A stretch of DNA of 64,000 nucleotides. Origin: Neckera pumila. Lineage: Eukaryota > Streptophyta > Bryopsida > Hypnales > Neckeraceae. Within the stretch, counting starts at the first letter, position 1, and every line of letters starts with the position of its first letter. A model generated the notes under the pieces. The model worked only from the letters and a program-made list of their open reading frames with translations, ran no database searches and was not told the origin of the DNA. Positions 21,563 through 32,309 of this stretch are shown in pieces. The DNA lies in NCBI GenBank assembly GCA_963969595.1, contig OZ018415.1, positions 10,602,001 to 10,666,000 on the forward strand. Reading direction: 5' to 3'. Made by a program: the position numbers and the translations under genes.

Positions 21563-24500
21563 ATGACTACTTCAACTTCTTCTGTTGCTAAATCTACGAC
21601 TATTCCGGTGGCTGCTACTATTATTGAGCCACCAAGGCTTCAGCCTCTGCTTTTTACACAACTGGCAACTGACGAGAGCAATTATTTGTTATGGGCGAAG
21701 ACTGTCAAAGCACATATATTTGTTGAGGGACTATCAGAAGCTATTGTTTTTGACACTATTTCTACTGTAAGTGCCACTGCTCCTGCAGCTACAATTCCTA
21801 TCGTTCCTGCTGTCACTGTTTCTGCTTCCACTTCTTGGAAAGCTTTACTTTTGCTCCGTCGCCATGTCGTTCCTGCTTTACAACATCAATACTTAGAGAT
21901 AGAAAAAACACATGAGCTTTGGCAGAAGTTCAAAGCTCGTTTTGACCATCAAAAAACGATGTTTCTTCCTAGGGCTTTCCACGATTGGACGCATTTACGA
22001 GTATTGGATTTTCCAACACTTGTTGCTTTCAACAATTAATTGTATCCCATCATATCGCAATTAAGATTATGTGGTCAAACCATTACCGAACAAGAAATGA
22101 TTGAGAAAACTCTCTCAACATTTCCACCCGTTTCTGCTATACTTGCCCAGCAATATAGAAACATGAAATTTGAGAATCACTCAGATCTCATGTCTCTGTT
22201 ACTTCTTGCTGAAAAGCAAAACGAGATCCTTCTACGCAATGCAGAAGCCCACCCTATTGGAACTACAATTCCTGAGTCCCATGCTGTCAAGGTTTCTAAT
22301 GTTAAACCTAGGACACATAAATTTAAGAAACATCCTTATAAACAGTCTGGTAGTCACAGTCATGCGTACAAGAAGAATACCAATTCTTCTTCTAACAACC
22401 ATAATAAGCATCAATCAGAGACGCGTATTTGCCACAAATGTGGTAGAGTTGGCCATTTGGCAAATGTTTGCCGTACATCAGATTATTTTGTCAAGATATT
22501 CCAAGAAAACAAGAAACTTCAAGCTTAAGGTCGTGAAACTCATACCATGGATGCGTCTATGGACTCATATGGAGCTGAAGATTTTGAAACACATGTTGCT
22601 GAGGATACCTCTATTGGTGAGTCTTGTGATGCGCTCCTTGACTCTGCAATTACACATACTATCTTGCAGAATAAACAATTTTTTAATGTTGACAATCTTT
22701 CAACTTGGCAAACCAGAAATTTAATAACTATGGCTGGATCGTATGTGTTTCGTTTCCAGGAGGGATCTGCAAAGGTGATTTTGCCTGAGGGCACTACCAT
22801 AACATGCATGTGTGCTATGTTTTCTCCCTCTGCGCCTCAAAGCCTGATCAGCTATCGAGATATCCGCTCCAATGGTTTTCATCTCTCGACCAAAACTTTA
22901 GATAGTTGAGAGGCTCTGGTTTTTGTACAAAACAATAAAGTAGTGGAAACAAACTTTGCTGCGGCAAGTGGCTTGTATTGGATTCCAATCTGACCACCAG
23001 TTGTATCTAGTTTTGCTTTATCTTCTAAAGATAATAAAATTTCACTGTGGCATGGAAGACTTGGTCATCTAGGCTCCATTTTATTTCGAAAAATTCTTCC
23101 AACTGTTCTTAGTCATAATTTACAACCCGCTAATGTAAATTCCATGACACTTTGCCAAGCATGTGTACAAGGCAAATTGATTGCCAAACCATCTATATGG
23201 AAGCTACCCAGTAAGTTACCACCTATGCTTTCGAGACTGCATAGTGATATTTGTGGTCCAATAACACCTATGTCTGGACCATTCCAATATTTTTTTATTT
23301 TGGTTGATGCATCAGGCAGACAATCTCATGTTTCTTTATTATCAACTAGAAATTTGGCCTTTGCCAACTTACTTTCAAAGCTTATTCGGTTCAAGGCTCA
23401 TTTTCCTGATTACCCAATCAAAATGCTTCGCATGGATAATGTCCAAGACTCCCAATCCAAATCTTTTGAAGATTATTGTACTGCCACTGGGGTTGATTTG
23501 ACATATTCAGTGCCGTATGAACATGCTCAAAATGGATTGGCAGAGTCCTTTATCAAGCGAATCCAACTTATTACGAGGCCTTTGCTTTTACATACAAATT
23601 TGCCCGCATACCTGTGGGGACATGCAGTTCTACATCCTGCAACTTTAATTCGACTTTGTCTTTCATTTGTCGAGATTGTTTCTTCACAAGAACTTCTTTC
23701 AGGACGTGCTCCAAACGTATCCCATTTGCGAGTATTTGGATGCCGTGTTTGGGTTCCAGTTGCAGAACCTCAATGTCATACTATTGGCGCTCATCGCCAA
23801 GAAGGCATCTATGTTGGATTCGATTCTCCCAGCATTATTCGTTATATTAATCCTTCTACTGGTACATTACTTCGTGCGCGTTTTGCCAACTGTCGTTTTG
23901 AAGAAGACATATTTCCATCTTTGAAAGAAACAACCTCTATTCAAGAAACTCCTACTAGTCTCACTTTTCAAGCTCCTCAAACATTTACTTCAAATCCTGA
24001 TCCACGGACATCTTTGACAGAAAACAAAGTTGCTAAGATTCTGTATTTGCAAAAGATTACAGATCAGACACCTGATGGATTCAATGACGCACCAAGAATC
24101 ACTAAAACTCCATTGAATGAGGCTCGAAATCTTCTTGCACGAGTTATTTTTCCAAAAACAACAACCATTCCTACTCTTCAATCTATGGGCAAATGAACTC
24201 GTGGACCAGATAAACAACCACGCAAACGCATGACAACATTTGATGTTGCTAGTCCTTCTCTACCTATACCAACCACTGCAAATTTTACTCATCCATCTAC
24301 ATCTAAAGAAGAAATATCTAAGGTAAACACAGAATTATCTGTACTGTACTGCGGTACTGGTCAAGTATGGGACAGAGCAAGTATTGACATAGATGAACCA
24401 TTCATTTCTATGATTGTAGAAAATCTTTCTTGTGAAAAAGATGATCCTGAGCCACGTACTGTTGAAGATGCGATGAATCGCTCTGATTAGCTCAAGTGGA

Positions 24501-26070
24501 AAGCTACTATTGAGGAGAAGTATGATTCTTTGCACAAGAAACAAGTTTTTGGACCTATCATGAATAATCTCAATTCACAATCCCTTGGATACAAACTAAT
24601 TTTTGTACGCAAACAAAATGACAAAGGTCAGATTATTTGCTACAAGGTTCGTCTTGTTGCTCAAAAATTCACAGAAAAATTTGGCATCGATTATGATATC
24701 ACATATTCACCAGTTATGGATACTATTACTTTTTTATATCTTCTTGGAATGGCGGTACATACCATCTTTGAGATGACACTTATGGATGTTACCGCTTTTC
24801 TATATGGCTCACTTCAGATTAATATATATATATGAGAATCCCACCTGGCCTTGAATCTGCAAATCCAAGTGTAACTATTCCAGGCAAATATTGTGGCGTT
24901 AAATTACAATGTGCATTATATAGTCTCAAACAATCTGGGTGCATGTGGTATCAACGCCTACAATAATTTTTTATTGAGAATCATTTTATTAATGATGCAT
25001 TGCTTCTATGCCTCTTTATCAAACGAGACAAACATGATTTCGTCATCATTGCTATTTATGTTGATGATTTGAACCTTATAAGTACCAAATCTGCAATTAC
25101 TGCAGCTACTCAGCTTCTTGTTCGTGAGTTTGAAATGAAGATACTTGGTAAAACTACTTTTTGTATTGGTTTACAAGTTCTTCATTTAAAAGATGATAGC
25201 ATTTTTCTTTCTCAAACGACATACATCAACCAAATCTTAAGAAGATTCAACATGCTCGATGCATATCCTCTGTCATCACCTATGGTAGGTCGGAGTTCTA
25301 AAAGTGAAGACCCTTACCGTCCTTGCGAGGAGGAGGAGGAAACATTGGGTGAAAACTATCCATACCTCGCTGCGGTTGGAGCACTTTAATACTTAGCTAC
25401 ATCTACAAGGCTTGATATTGCATTTGCAATTAGTGTTCTTGCAAAGCATAGTGCTCGTCCCACACTTCGACATTGGAATGGCATCAAACACCTTTTCCAT
25501 TATTTGAAAGGAACCAAAGATTTGGGACTACACTATACTTGATCTCTGGATCCAACATTGGTTGGATTTGTTGATGCTGGATATAGATCAGATCTTGCAA
25601 CATCCAAATCTCAGACAGGTTATATTTTCTTGTGACATGGAGATGCAGTATCTTGGAAATAAATAAAGCAAACTATCACTGCAACATCATCTAATCATGC
25701 AGAAATTATTGCTTTACATGAAGCATCACAAGAGTGCATCTGGTTAAGATCGATTGACAAGTTCATTCGAACCAACTGTGGATTATTTTATGACAACTCT
25801 CCAACTATTTTATATGAAGACAATAGTGTTTGTGTTACTCAAATGCAAGTAGGCTTTATTAAAGGTGATCGCACAAAGCATATTGATCCAAAATATTTCA
25901 TCTATACTAATGATTTGATTACAGACAAGGTACTTGATACTAAGAAAATTGCATCAGCAGATAATCTTGCTGATCTTTTTACCAAGATTCTTCCATCATC
26001 TACTCATCGTCGACTTGTTCATGATATTGGAATGCGACGACTTAGTCTTTTGAAACAAGAAATTCAATAG
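21563..26070 (+). pseudogene. copia gag-pol polyprotein, broken
   Basis: One reading frame runs from ATG 21563 to about 24835. Gag ends with a zinc knuckle (C-x2-C-x4-H-x4-C, about 22430-22471). Protease follows with the catalytic DSA at about 22640, where DSG/DTG is usual. Integrase has an HHCC-type N-terminus, SDICGP (about 23250), RMDN (about 23430) and LAESFIKR (about 23540). Reverse transcriptase has YVDDL at 25057-25071. RNase H has DNLADLFTK near the end. In-frame stops occur at 22037, 22526, 22907, about 22994, 24194, 24488 and others. The frame changes at a TATATATA run near 24821-24832, consistent with repeat slippage. Most stops are one transition away from Gln, Arg or Trp codons. 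It cannot encode a working polyprotein. Confidence 0.9.
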
Positions 26071-26625
26071 TTTTTCATTACGAATTTATTGATTTTTTTT
26101 TATATCCTTCCATGGATTTTTCTCACTGGGTTTTATTATGAGAATGGATTGATAAAATGAGTTGTACTCTTTTTCCTTTATCTGTGGTTTTATCCTTGAA
26201 TAGAACCAAAGTTTTCCCAGATAAGGTTTTAATCAGGCAACAACCGTAAACTTTTAAGATTATAGAAATCTCTGGATAGAAAAAGGTGGAGTCATGGTGA
26301 GAACCACGATTTGGGGTTCAATGCTGGAGCTTGTTAACCATCTTGAGGTGTCCTGCATCTTGTCACATCACAGCTCAGAGGTGGAATAGCGGGTTGACTG
26401 TTATTCCTACCTCATTAGCATGCCAAGCCGCGAGTTTTCCGAACCAGTCAACGAGGCCGACGGGAATCGAATTGCGGACCGGTCGGTTGACCACCGACGT
26501 ATGAAACCAGCTGATCAAGTCCACGACTTGGCGACTGTATTCGGCAATCAATTGATTTTATTGCCTTCATCGACCAGCCAGTATGATTTTATTATTTTAT
26601 CCATATTATGTCAAGCGAGGAGGAG

Positions 26626-26842
26626 TGTTCAGAACCGTAGTGTGAACGCTCCCCATAATGCATGGTGGATTAGTCAACAAAGTAGTAGATGCTATTTCTT
26701 AGCCAATACAGAGAGAGTACTATTGATCGTCTCTCTCCTTTTGTATATCCTTCCATCCTTCAATGTTAGTGTACGTATTATTCTCTTATATACTTTCGTG
26801 TTCTTGTTCTTTGAGTTTGTATTTCGTTTATTATTCTCAACA
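26626..26842 (+). repeat. 3' long terminal repeat of the copia element
   Basis: 217 bp, matching 20451-20667 with about 10 substitutions by eye. It is preceded by a purine-rich tract and followed by the ACCCG duplication at 26843-26847. Confidence 0.9.
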
Positions 26843-26847
26843 ACCCG

Positions 26848-27012
26848 AAAGTCAGTTGCGATTTGACCTTCAACCGGAATAGCGAGTCGGTCCCGGAGGT
26901 TATTGTTGCGTTGTTTTATTTGCTTTTTGTGCCAGGCCACTTGTAGCTCGTTGTATATTATGGAGTATGATTCTTGGCAATGAAATCCTGTTTCATCTGT
27001 TTAAAAAAAAAT
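26848..27012 (+). mobile_element. LINE-like 3' tail (first copy)
   Basis: The stretch ends GGCAATGAAATCCTGTTTCA followed by an A-run at 27003-27011. The same terminal word ends the copies at 28160-28249, 38140-38190 and about 43815-43987. In plant L1-type LINEs the 3' end carries a conserved word before the A tail. The copia element is inserted just upstream, within or at the edge of this remnant. Confidence 0.5.
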
Positions 27013-27054
27013 ACCCCAAAATAGCAACTTATGAAGGTGGTTGTATATGGTAAT

Positions 27055-27154
27055 GCCCGAGTCTGAGGGAATTTTGCCAAAAAAAGGACCGACAAGGAGG
27101 GCGGAGCCCGACGAGGAGGTCCCTTTTTTTGGCAAAATTCCCTCAGACTCGGGC
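27055..27154. repeat. 100-bp perfect hairpin
   Basis: The two arms start GCCCGAGTCTGAGGGAATTT and continue through TTGCCAAAAAAAGG. They are perfect inverse copies over 33 bases, with a 34-base GC-rich spacer. No target duplication is clear. It is probably a very short foldback MITE. A transcript would form a strong stem. Confidence 0.8.
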
Positions 27155-27401
27155 ACTACCCGGCGTAAACGACCACTGGGCAACAAATTTTCTTGGATGA
27201 GATATGTGATCTGGATGAAAAATCCGTAATCCCTGATTACGCGGTTTTGCCTACGTAATCAGGCATTACAGCACAGATTTACTCGCCTTTTGAACGGGAC
27301 AAATCCCAACGGTGGTTTACGTAGAGCTGAAGGTGGTTGTGGAGCGTAGGGGCCTCACGGCACCTTCTGGGGCCCGACCCTTGGGCCTGTTGTTGTGTAG
27401 G

Positions 27402-28159
27402 TTAGAGCATCACCACCGTGAACTGGTCAAATCCCCACATGAAACAACGTTGCACAGGTACTGCCTACAGCTCGGATCCTGCGGCTCTCCAAGTTTCCAA
27501 CATGGGCTAGCCAAAGTGGCCCAATTGCTGCTTTTTTTTAATAAGAAGTAATAATATTCCAACTCCAACTATTCATCTGACAAGTTCTAAGGTCTTTGAG
27601 TAGAAGCTGGGGCAAAAAATACGGAGAAGTCTTTGAAAAGCTAACAACTCCCGGCCCTATTGAAAGTTGAATGTACACAGGATCTTGAAGCAAAATGAGT
27701 CATATTTGGTGCGCCCGACATTAGAAAAAATCTCAGCCCTCCAAAGTACCTTGAAATTTGATTTTAGGGGGCTAACAATTTCATTTTTCTCCTATTCCTG
27801 CGCAAATGAAATTGCAGTGACAATGGCACAAGAACCAAGTTTTACGAAATAGAAATTTATTAAAAAACAATTTTATTTTTATTTTATTTTTTTAATCTTA
27901 AAAAAAAACATTAAAAATAAATGCAAAATCTGACTGTTTTGGCGAGCAGACTGGTCACCGGGGGACTTTTTCAGATTGATAGACCAAGCTTGGAAATAGT
28001 TTGGTCTGTCAATCTAGAGTAGCCTTTCAAAGGGCTGATATTTTCTCTTGTGGTGCTTCAAACCTTGTCTGCTATGCCATGGTGGGAGGTTGTTTGGCTT
28101 CCGGTCCCGGCCTATGGCGTCCCAACTATGGAGGCTGAGCCACGGTGGCGATGCTCTTA
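27402..28159. mobile_element. PIF/Harbinger-type MITE interrupting a LINE-like tail
   Basis: The element at 27405-28156 starts GAGCATCACCACCGTG and ends with the inverse CACGGTGGCGATGCTC. It is bounded by TTA at 27402-27404 and 28157-28159. The left flank (about 27310-27401) and right flank (28160-28249, ending in the GGCAATGAAATCGTGTTTCA word and an A-run) look like one LINE-like tail split by this insertion. No coding capacity is seen. Confidence 0.6.
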
Positions 28160-28258
28160 GCCTTGCTGTATTTGTCCCGCCATGACACCCATGGCCGGCA
28201 AGTTTGTATTCATATCTTATTGGCAATGAAATCGTGTTTCATTTGTTTAAAAAAAAAT
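28160..28258 (+). mobile_element. LINE-like 3' tail (second copy)
   Basis: It ends in GGCAATGAAATCGTGTTTCA plus an A-run at about 28249-28258. It matches the terminal word of the other LINE-like tails in the window. Confidence 0.5.
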
Positions 28259-28259
28259 A

Positions 28260-30198
28260 ATGAGTGGGCCAACATAGCAAAGCCATTTTCTCCAAATTGG
28301 CTGTCATTCATTGGCCCATGTTGAGAACTTAGATATACAAACAATTTGAGGGGTTGGGGGGGGGTGGGGTGGAAATCATTTTTTCCTAATTTAATGCAAT
28401 ATTTGGAGGCCCAAAACTATCAAGATGATCACCCATTTCTGACCACTGAAGCAATTTAGCCTATCTATGGCATAGGGAAGGGAAAAAATTCCCCGTTTAC
28501 AGAAATGGACTTAAGGAGGAATTCATAATTTCTACATTTTTTTCTTCAAAAACAATATTACCATAAATTGTTTTTACAAAGATTATGTCTATTCCATTTA
28601 TGATTTGTAGGCAAACCTATTTCCAACCATAGGCTAGATACAAAATTGATGTAATTAATCATTGTGGCTTTCAATGTATATGTTGTGATCATTGTATGCG
28701 TTCAATCCCGGAAATTTGGCTACTTCTGCTCTACATGAGCTGTCATCTATACCACAATTGATCCAAAATACAACAGCCTAATTTGTGAAAATAGGAGGCT
28801 GGTCGGAATGGATGATCTCCTTCACTTCAAAATACGGGGATCCAAAGCAAGGCCAGAATCTTCATCTATATTTAAATTTTAACAAACCCAACCATAGCAT
28901 CCTTTCGTTAATTTATTCAAGTACATTTTCCATAATAAATATCCACACCAATTGCAAGAACTTTCCAAAGTAATTTTTTTCTGTTAATCCTTCCATAATA
29001 CGAAGTTTTGTCATTCAACATTTTTTTACAGGATAAAACATGTATGTTCCATAACTTGTATAATTTAGTTAATATGTGGAAAAATGGATTGAGATTATAT
29101 GAAAAAAATAAATAACCAAAAAGACATTTGTATTCATCTAATAAAATTTCTAAAATAGTAGGTGGTATTGGATGAAAAGAAAAAAACTATTTTGCTAATA
29201 ACTTTTACAAGAAATTGAGGACTGAAATTTAAATCTCAAGGGTAATAATGTTTTAGTAAGAAATATAAATTTTAAGTTGTTGTGTTAGTTAGGAAAATAT
29301 TAAAATTGAGTTCCAAAAACAACTTTATATGTTTTGGCTATCTTCATTGCCTAAAAAATAAAACTCCTCATAACTTTCATCTTATTACTTGGAAATGATT
29401 GGTTCAACTATTTATAAGTGAGCATCAATCTAAAAAATTAAACAAAATTAATCAATATTTTTTAGAATATATATTTAGGTACCTGCTTTGTATATCATTG
29501 AAATTATGAATTGCCAGATTGCCAAATTCTCAAAATTGCCAATCTCCATGCTTGTTGTCTTGCTGCAAGGCCCTTTTCCCTCTTAATTTATCTAAAAATA
29601 ACATAGAAAAAATTCTAAATTAATTCTAATTACTAGAAATTTCAACTTACTACAGTAATCATTCTAACTTTGGAGAAATGCTCCAAATGGCAAATGAATT
29701 ACGCCATTGGCTTCAGAAAGTCCAAATTAGTGCTTAGGACCCACCCCCTACTTTTAGGTCATTTGGCTTACAAAATCCAATGAATTTCAAATCAAGAAAA
29801 GGTAAAAAGATCGAAATGATAGAGCTTACATTTTTCAATGGATTTGACTAGCCTAGGTTATTAGAAAAGAATCCAAGTTGGATTCATTTGGACATTGCAA
29901 GCTCTTGGTATATCGGTCAAACCATTAAATGTTTTTAAATTTTGCTTGAATTTAATGTAGCCGCAGATTTTAGAATCTGTCAGTATTGGAATACCTTGAA
30001 ACTTGGTTGGACCCTTATTTATGGTATAAGAAAATATATCCTAATTTTTTGTAGATTTATCAGTACTTGGATAATTTTCATGAATTTCTCATCGTTGATA
30101 AATACGGTTGACTTCCCATGAGTCACCTTTTGCAATTTGAAATATTCCAAAACTTGTTGAATAACTACTAGGAAACCCCCAACTAGAAAGTGCAAGTT
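28260..30198. other. AT-rich intergenic DNA, nothing recognised
   Basis: A short G-run (about 28353-28370) and many A/T runs are present. No ORF has recognisable domains, and no inverted or direct repeats are evident by eye. Confidence 0.45.
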
Positions 30199-30949
30199 TT
30201 AACCCCTAAAGGACCAAACACCGTTTTTTTGGCAACATAACAATTTTAGGCAGCTCACTCCAAACGGAGTTTTTATTTTTTTTCTTTGAAAATTTCACAA
30301 AACATGTGCCTGAGGAGTAGCTTTAAGGTCCAACAAATTTTCATAACTTTTGACTACATGATTAAAAATTTATTGCATGGTATGTAATTTTTCGGGTTTA
30401 GCGGGCAGCTCGGGCAGCTCAAAAAACTCCTTCAAAAATCACTTTTTTGAAAAATGAAAAAGTTGGAAGTGGTTCTAAGAAAACATTTAATAGTGGAAAA
30501 GTTTGAATCACTCCATTTTGTGAAATGAGTTGAGAGTTATTAAGAATTTGAATTTGTGGGTAGGTTTGGAATCGAGAGACTCCATACCTATCCACAAACT
30601 GGAATTCTTAATAACTCTCACCTCATTTCACAAAATGGAGTGATTCAAACTTTTCCACTCTTAAATGTTTCCTTAGAGCCACTTCCAATTTTTTCATTTT
30701 TCAAAAAAAGGAGTTTTGAAGGAGTTTTTTGAGCTGCTCGGGCTACATGCCGAACGCGGAAAATTACATATCATGCAATAACTTTCTAAACTTGTAGTCA
30801 AAAGTTATGAAAATTGTTGGACCTTAAAGCTACTCCTCAAGCACATGTTTGTGAAATTTTCAAAGAAAAAAAATAAAAGCTCCGTTTGTAGTGAGCTGCC
30901 CAAAATCGCTATGTTGCCAAAAAACGGTGTTTGGTCCTTTAGAGGTTAA
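30199..30949. mobile_element. TTAA-flanked foldback element C
   Basis: The element at 30203-30945 (743 bp) lies between TTAA at 30199-30202 and 30946-30949. Its ends are CCCCTAAAGGACC and the inverse GGTCCTTTAGAGG. The two halves are nearly perfect inverse copies of about 350 bp each, with a short loop near 30565-30585. The whole element can therefore form one long hairpin. It is noncoding and shares its outer arms with the element at 55407-56340. Such structure is typical of MITEs that feed small-RNA production, though that is inferred. Confidence 0.8.
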
Positions 30950-32309
30950 TCCTAAAGCGCTCCAACATCCAATTTCTGGACAATTAATTGATTGAAACTC
31001 AAGTTTCATTCCCATTACTGCTTGGATGAAAGTCATATTAATTTGTGGAGATACTTTATGAAGTTGTTGTCCTATCTAATTGTTAGATGGTGTTACTAGA
31101 GCACATATTTTTCGAAAATTATAAATGTGGAAATATGTCAAGTGATTGACCAAGCCAAAATTGCATTGACTCTAGTGGGTGGTTGCAAGAAACACTTAAC
31201 GATTTTGGCTCAAAATGGCCTTAGTATTGGAATACTATAATTTTTGAAATAATTCTTTTTTAAATAAAATAAAACACAAATGATTTGTAAACATTCAAAA
31301 AAGTATGTGTGGAAATTTCAAACTTAGAAAAATTTATCTCTAAAAGTTATGTATGGTCAAAAAGTGTTGGAAAATGTAGGAAAATAGACACTTTGGGCTT
31401 TTTTTTTAGAAGTAGTAAAGAAATTCAAAAAAATCCCTCTCAAAAGGCATTTTTTCTAACTTAAAGATGCTTCTTCTCAACTATTTTCATCTCTAGGAAA
31501 AAAATTGTATTCTCTGCATGTGCGCAAAGGTAGTATACTTTGAGCACACGTGGAAGGTGAATATTTTATTATTTTTGGAAAATCTCTTTGTAGGCTTGTA
31601 TAACTTCAGTAGAACTCTTTGTCTTCAAATTTTCACCTTCAAATTTGCATTTCTGGGTCCAAAATAGTACTATCCACCCCCACCCCCCACCTCCACCCCC
31701 ACCCCAAGATGGCCAAGGTAGACATCCAATTGGGGGCAGTTTAAAAATAATGAAATAATTTTAAGAAATCCAAAAAATTAATCAATATTTGAAACTACTT
31801 CATGTACCTTCATTTCAAATTTCATAGGAAATGGATATAAGATGCAAAAGTTATGAGCAAAAAACTATGTATCCAAGGCCAAGGGGACAAAAAAAAAGGA
31901 CAAGTATTTCTTGCAACGACCTTGGCTCAAACTTGGATTTGCAAAAATGAAGTCACAGATTTAACCACATTTGTTCTAATCAAATTTTCTCGATGGGCTA
32001 TAACACAAAAATTTCAAAAAATCAAGAATCTCATTTCAAATCCATTCCAACAAATAGTACTAGGAAAAATTATTTAGCTTGTAATCAAATTAAAAAAGGA
32101 ATTTTAAAATATTCCTTTGAAAATTTATAAAAATATAATACTGATGATAGCATATTGGTGATAGCATTGGTAAATCTATTTGTATGGATGGAATTTGAAG
32201 CTCAAAGTCTACAACATTTATTTGTATATGAATTCCAAAATATTCCTTCAAGTAATACTTTATGATGATTTTTCCTAGATCGAGAAGATTCTAGACGTTT
32301 AGGGGTTAA
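30946..32309. mobile_element. TTAA-flanked element F, abutting element C
   Basis: The segment 30950-32305 begins TCCTAAAGCGC directly after the TTAA that ends element C. It ends CGTTTAGGGG before TTAA at 32306-32309. The interior (31160-31900) matches 38640-39120 and part of 1830-2340, so these are members of one long family. A C-rich run of CCACCCCC type lies at about 31674-31706. No gene is seen. Confidence 0.55.

Larger units (their letters stand above)
20451..26842 (+). mobile_element. Complete but degenerate Ty1/copia retrotransposon
   Basis: Two 217-bp LTRs, a 5-bp target duplication (ACCCG at 20446-20450 and 26843-26847), a primer-binding site and a purine-rich tract (about 26612-26625, GCGAGGAGGAG) define the 6,392-bp element. 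The leader at 20668-21562 is unusually pyrimidine-rich. The gene order gag, protease, integrase, reverse transcriptase, RNase H is that of Ty1/copia (Pseudoviridae). Divergence between the LTRs and multiple stops show that it is old and inactive. Confidence 0.95.
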
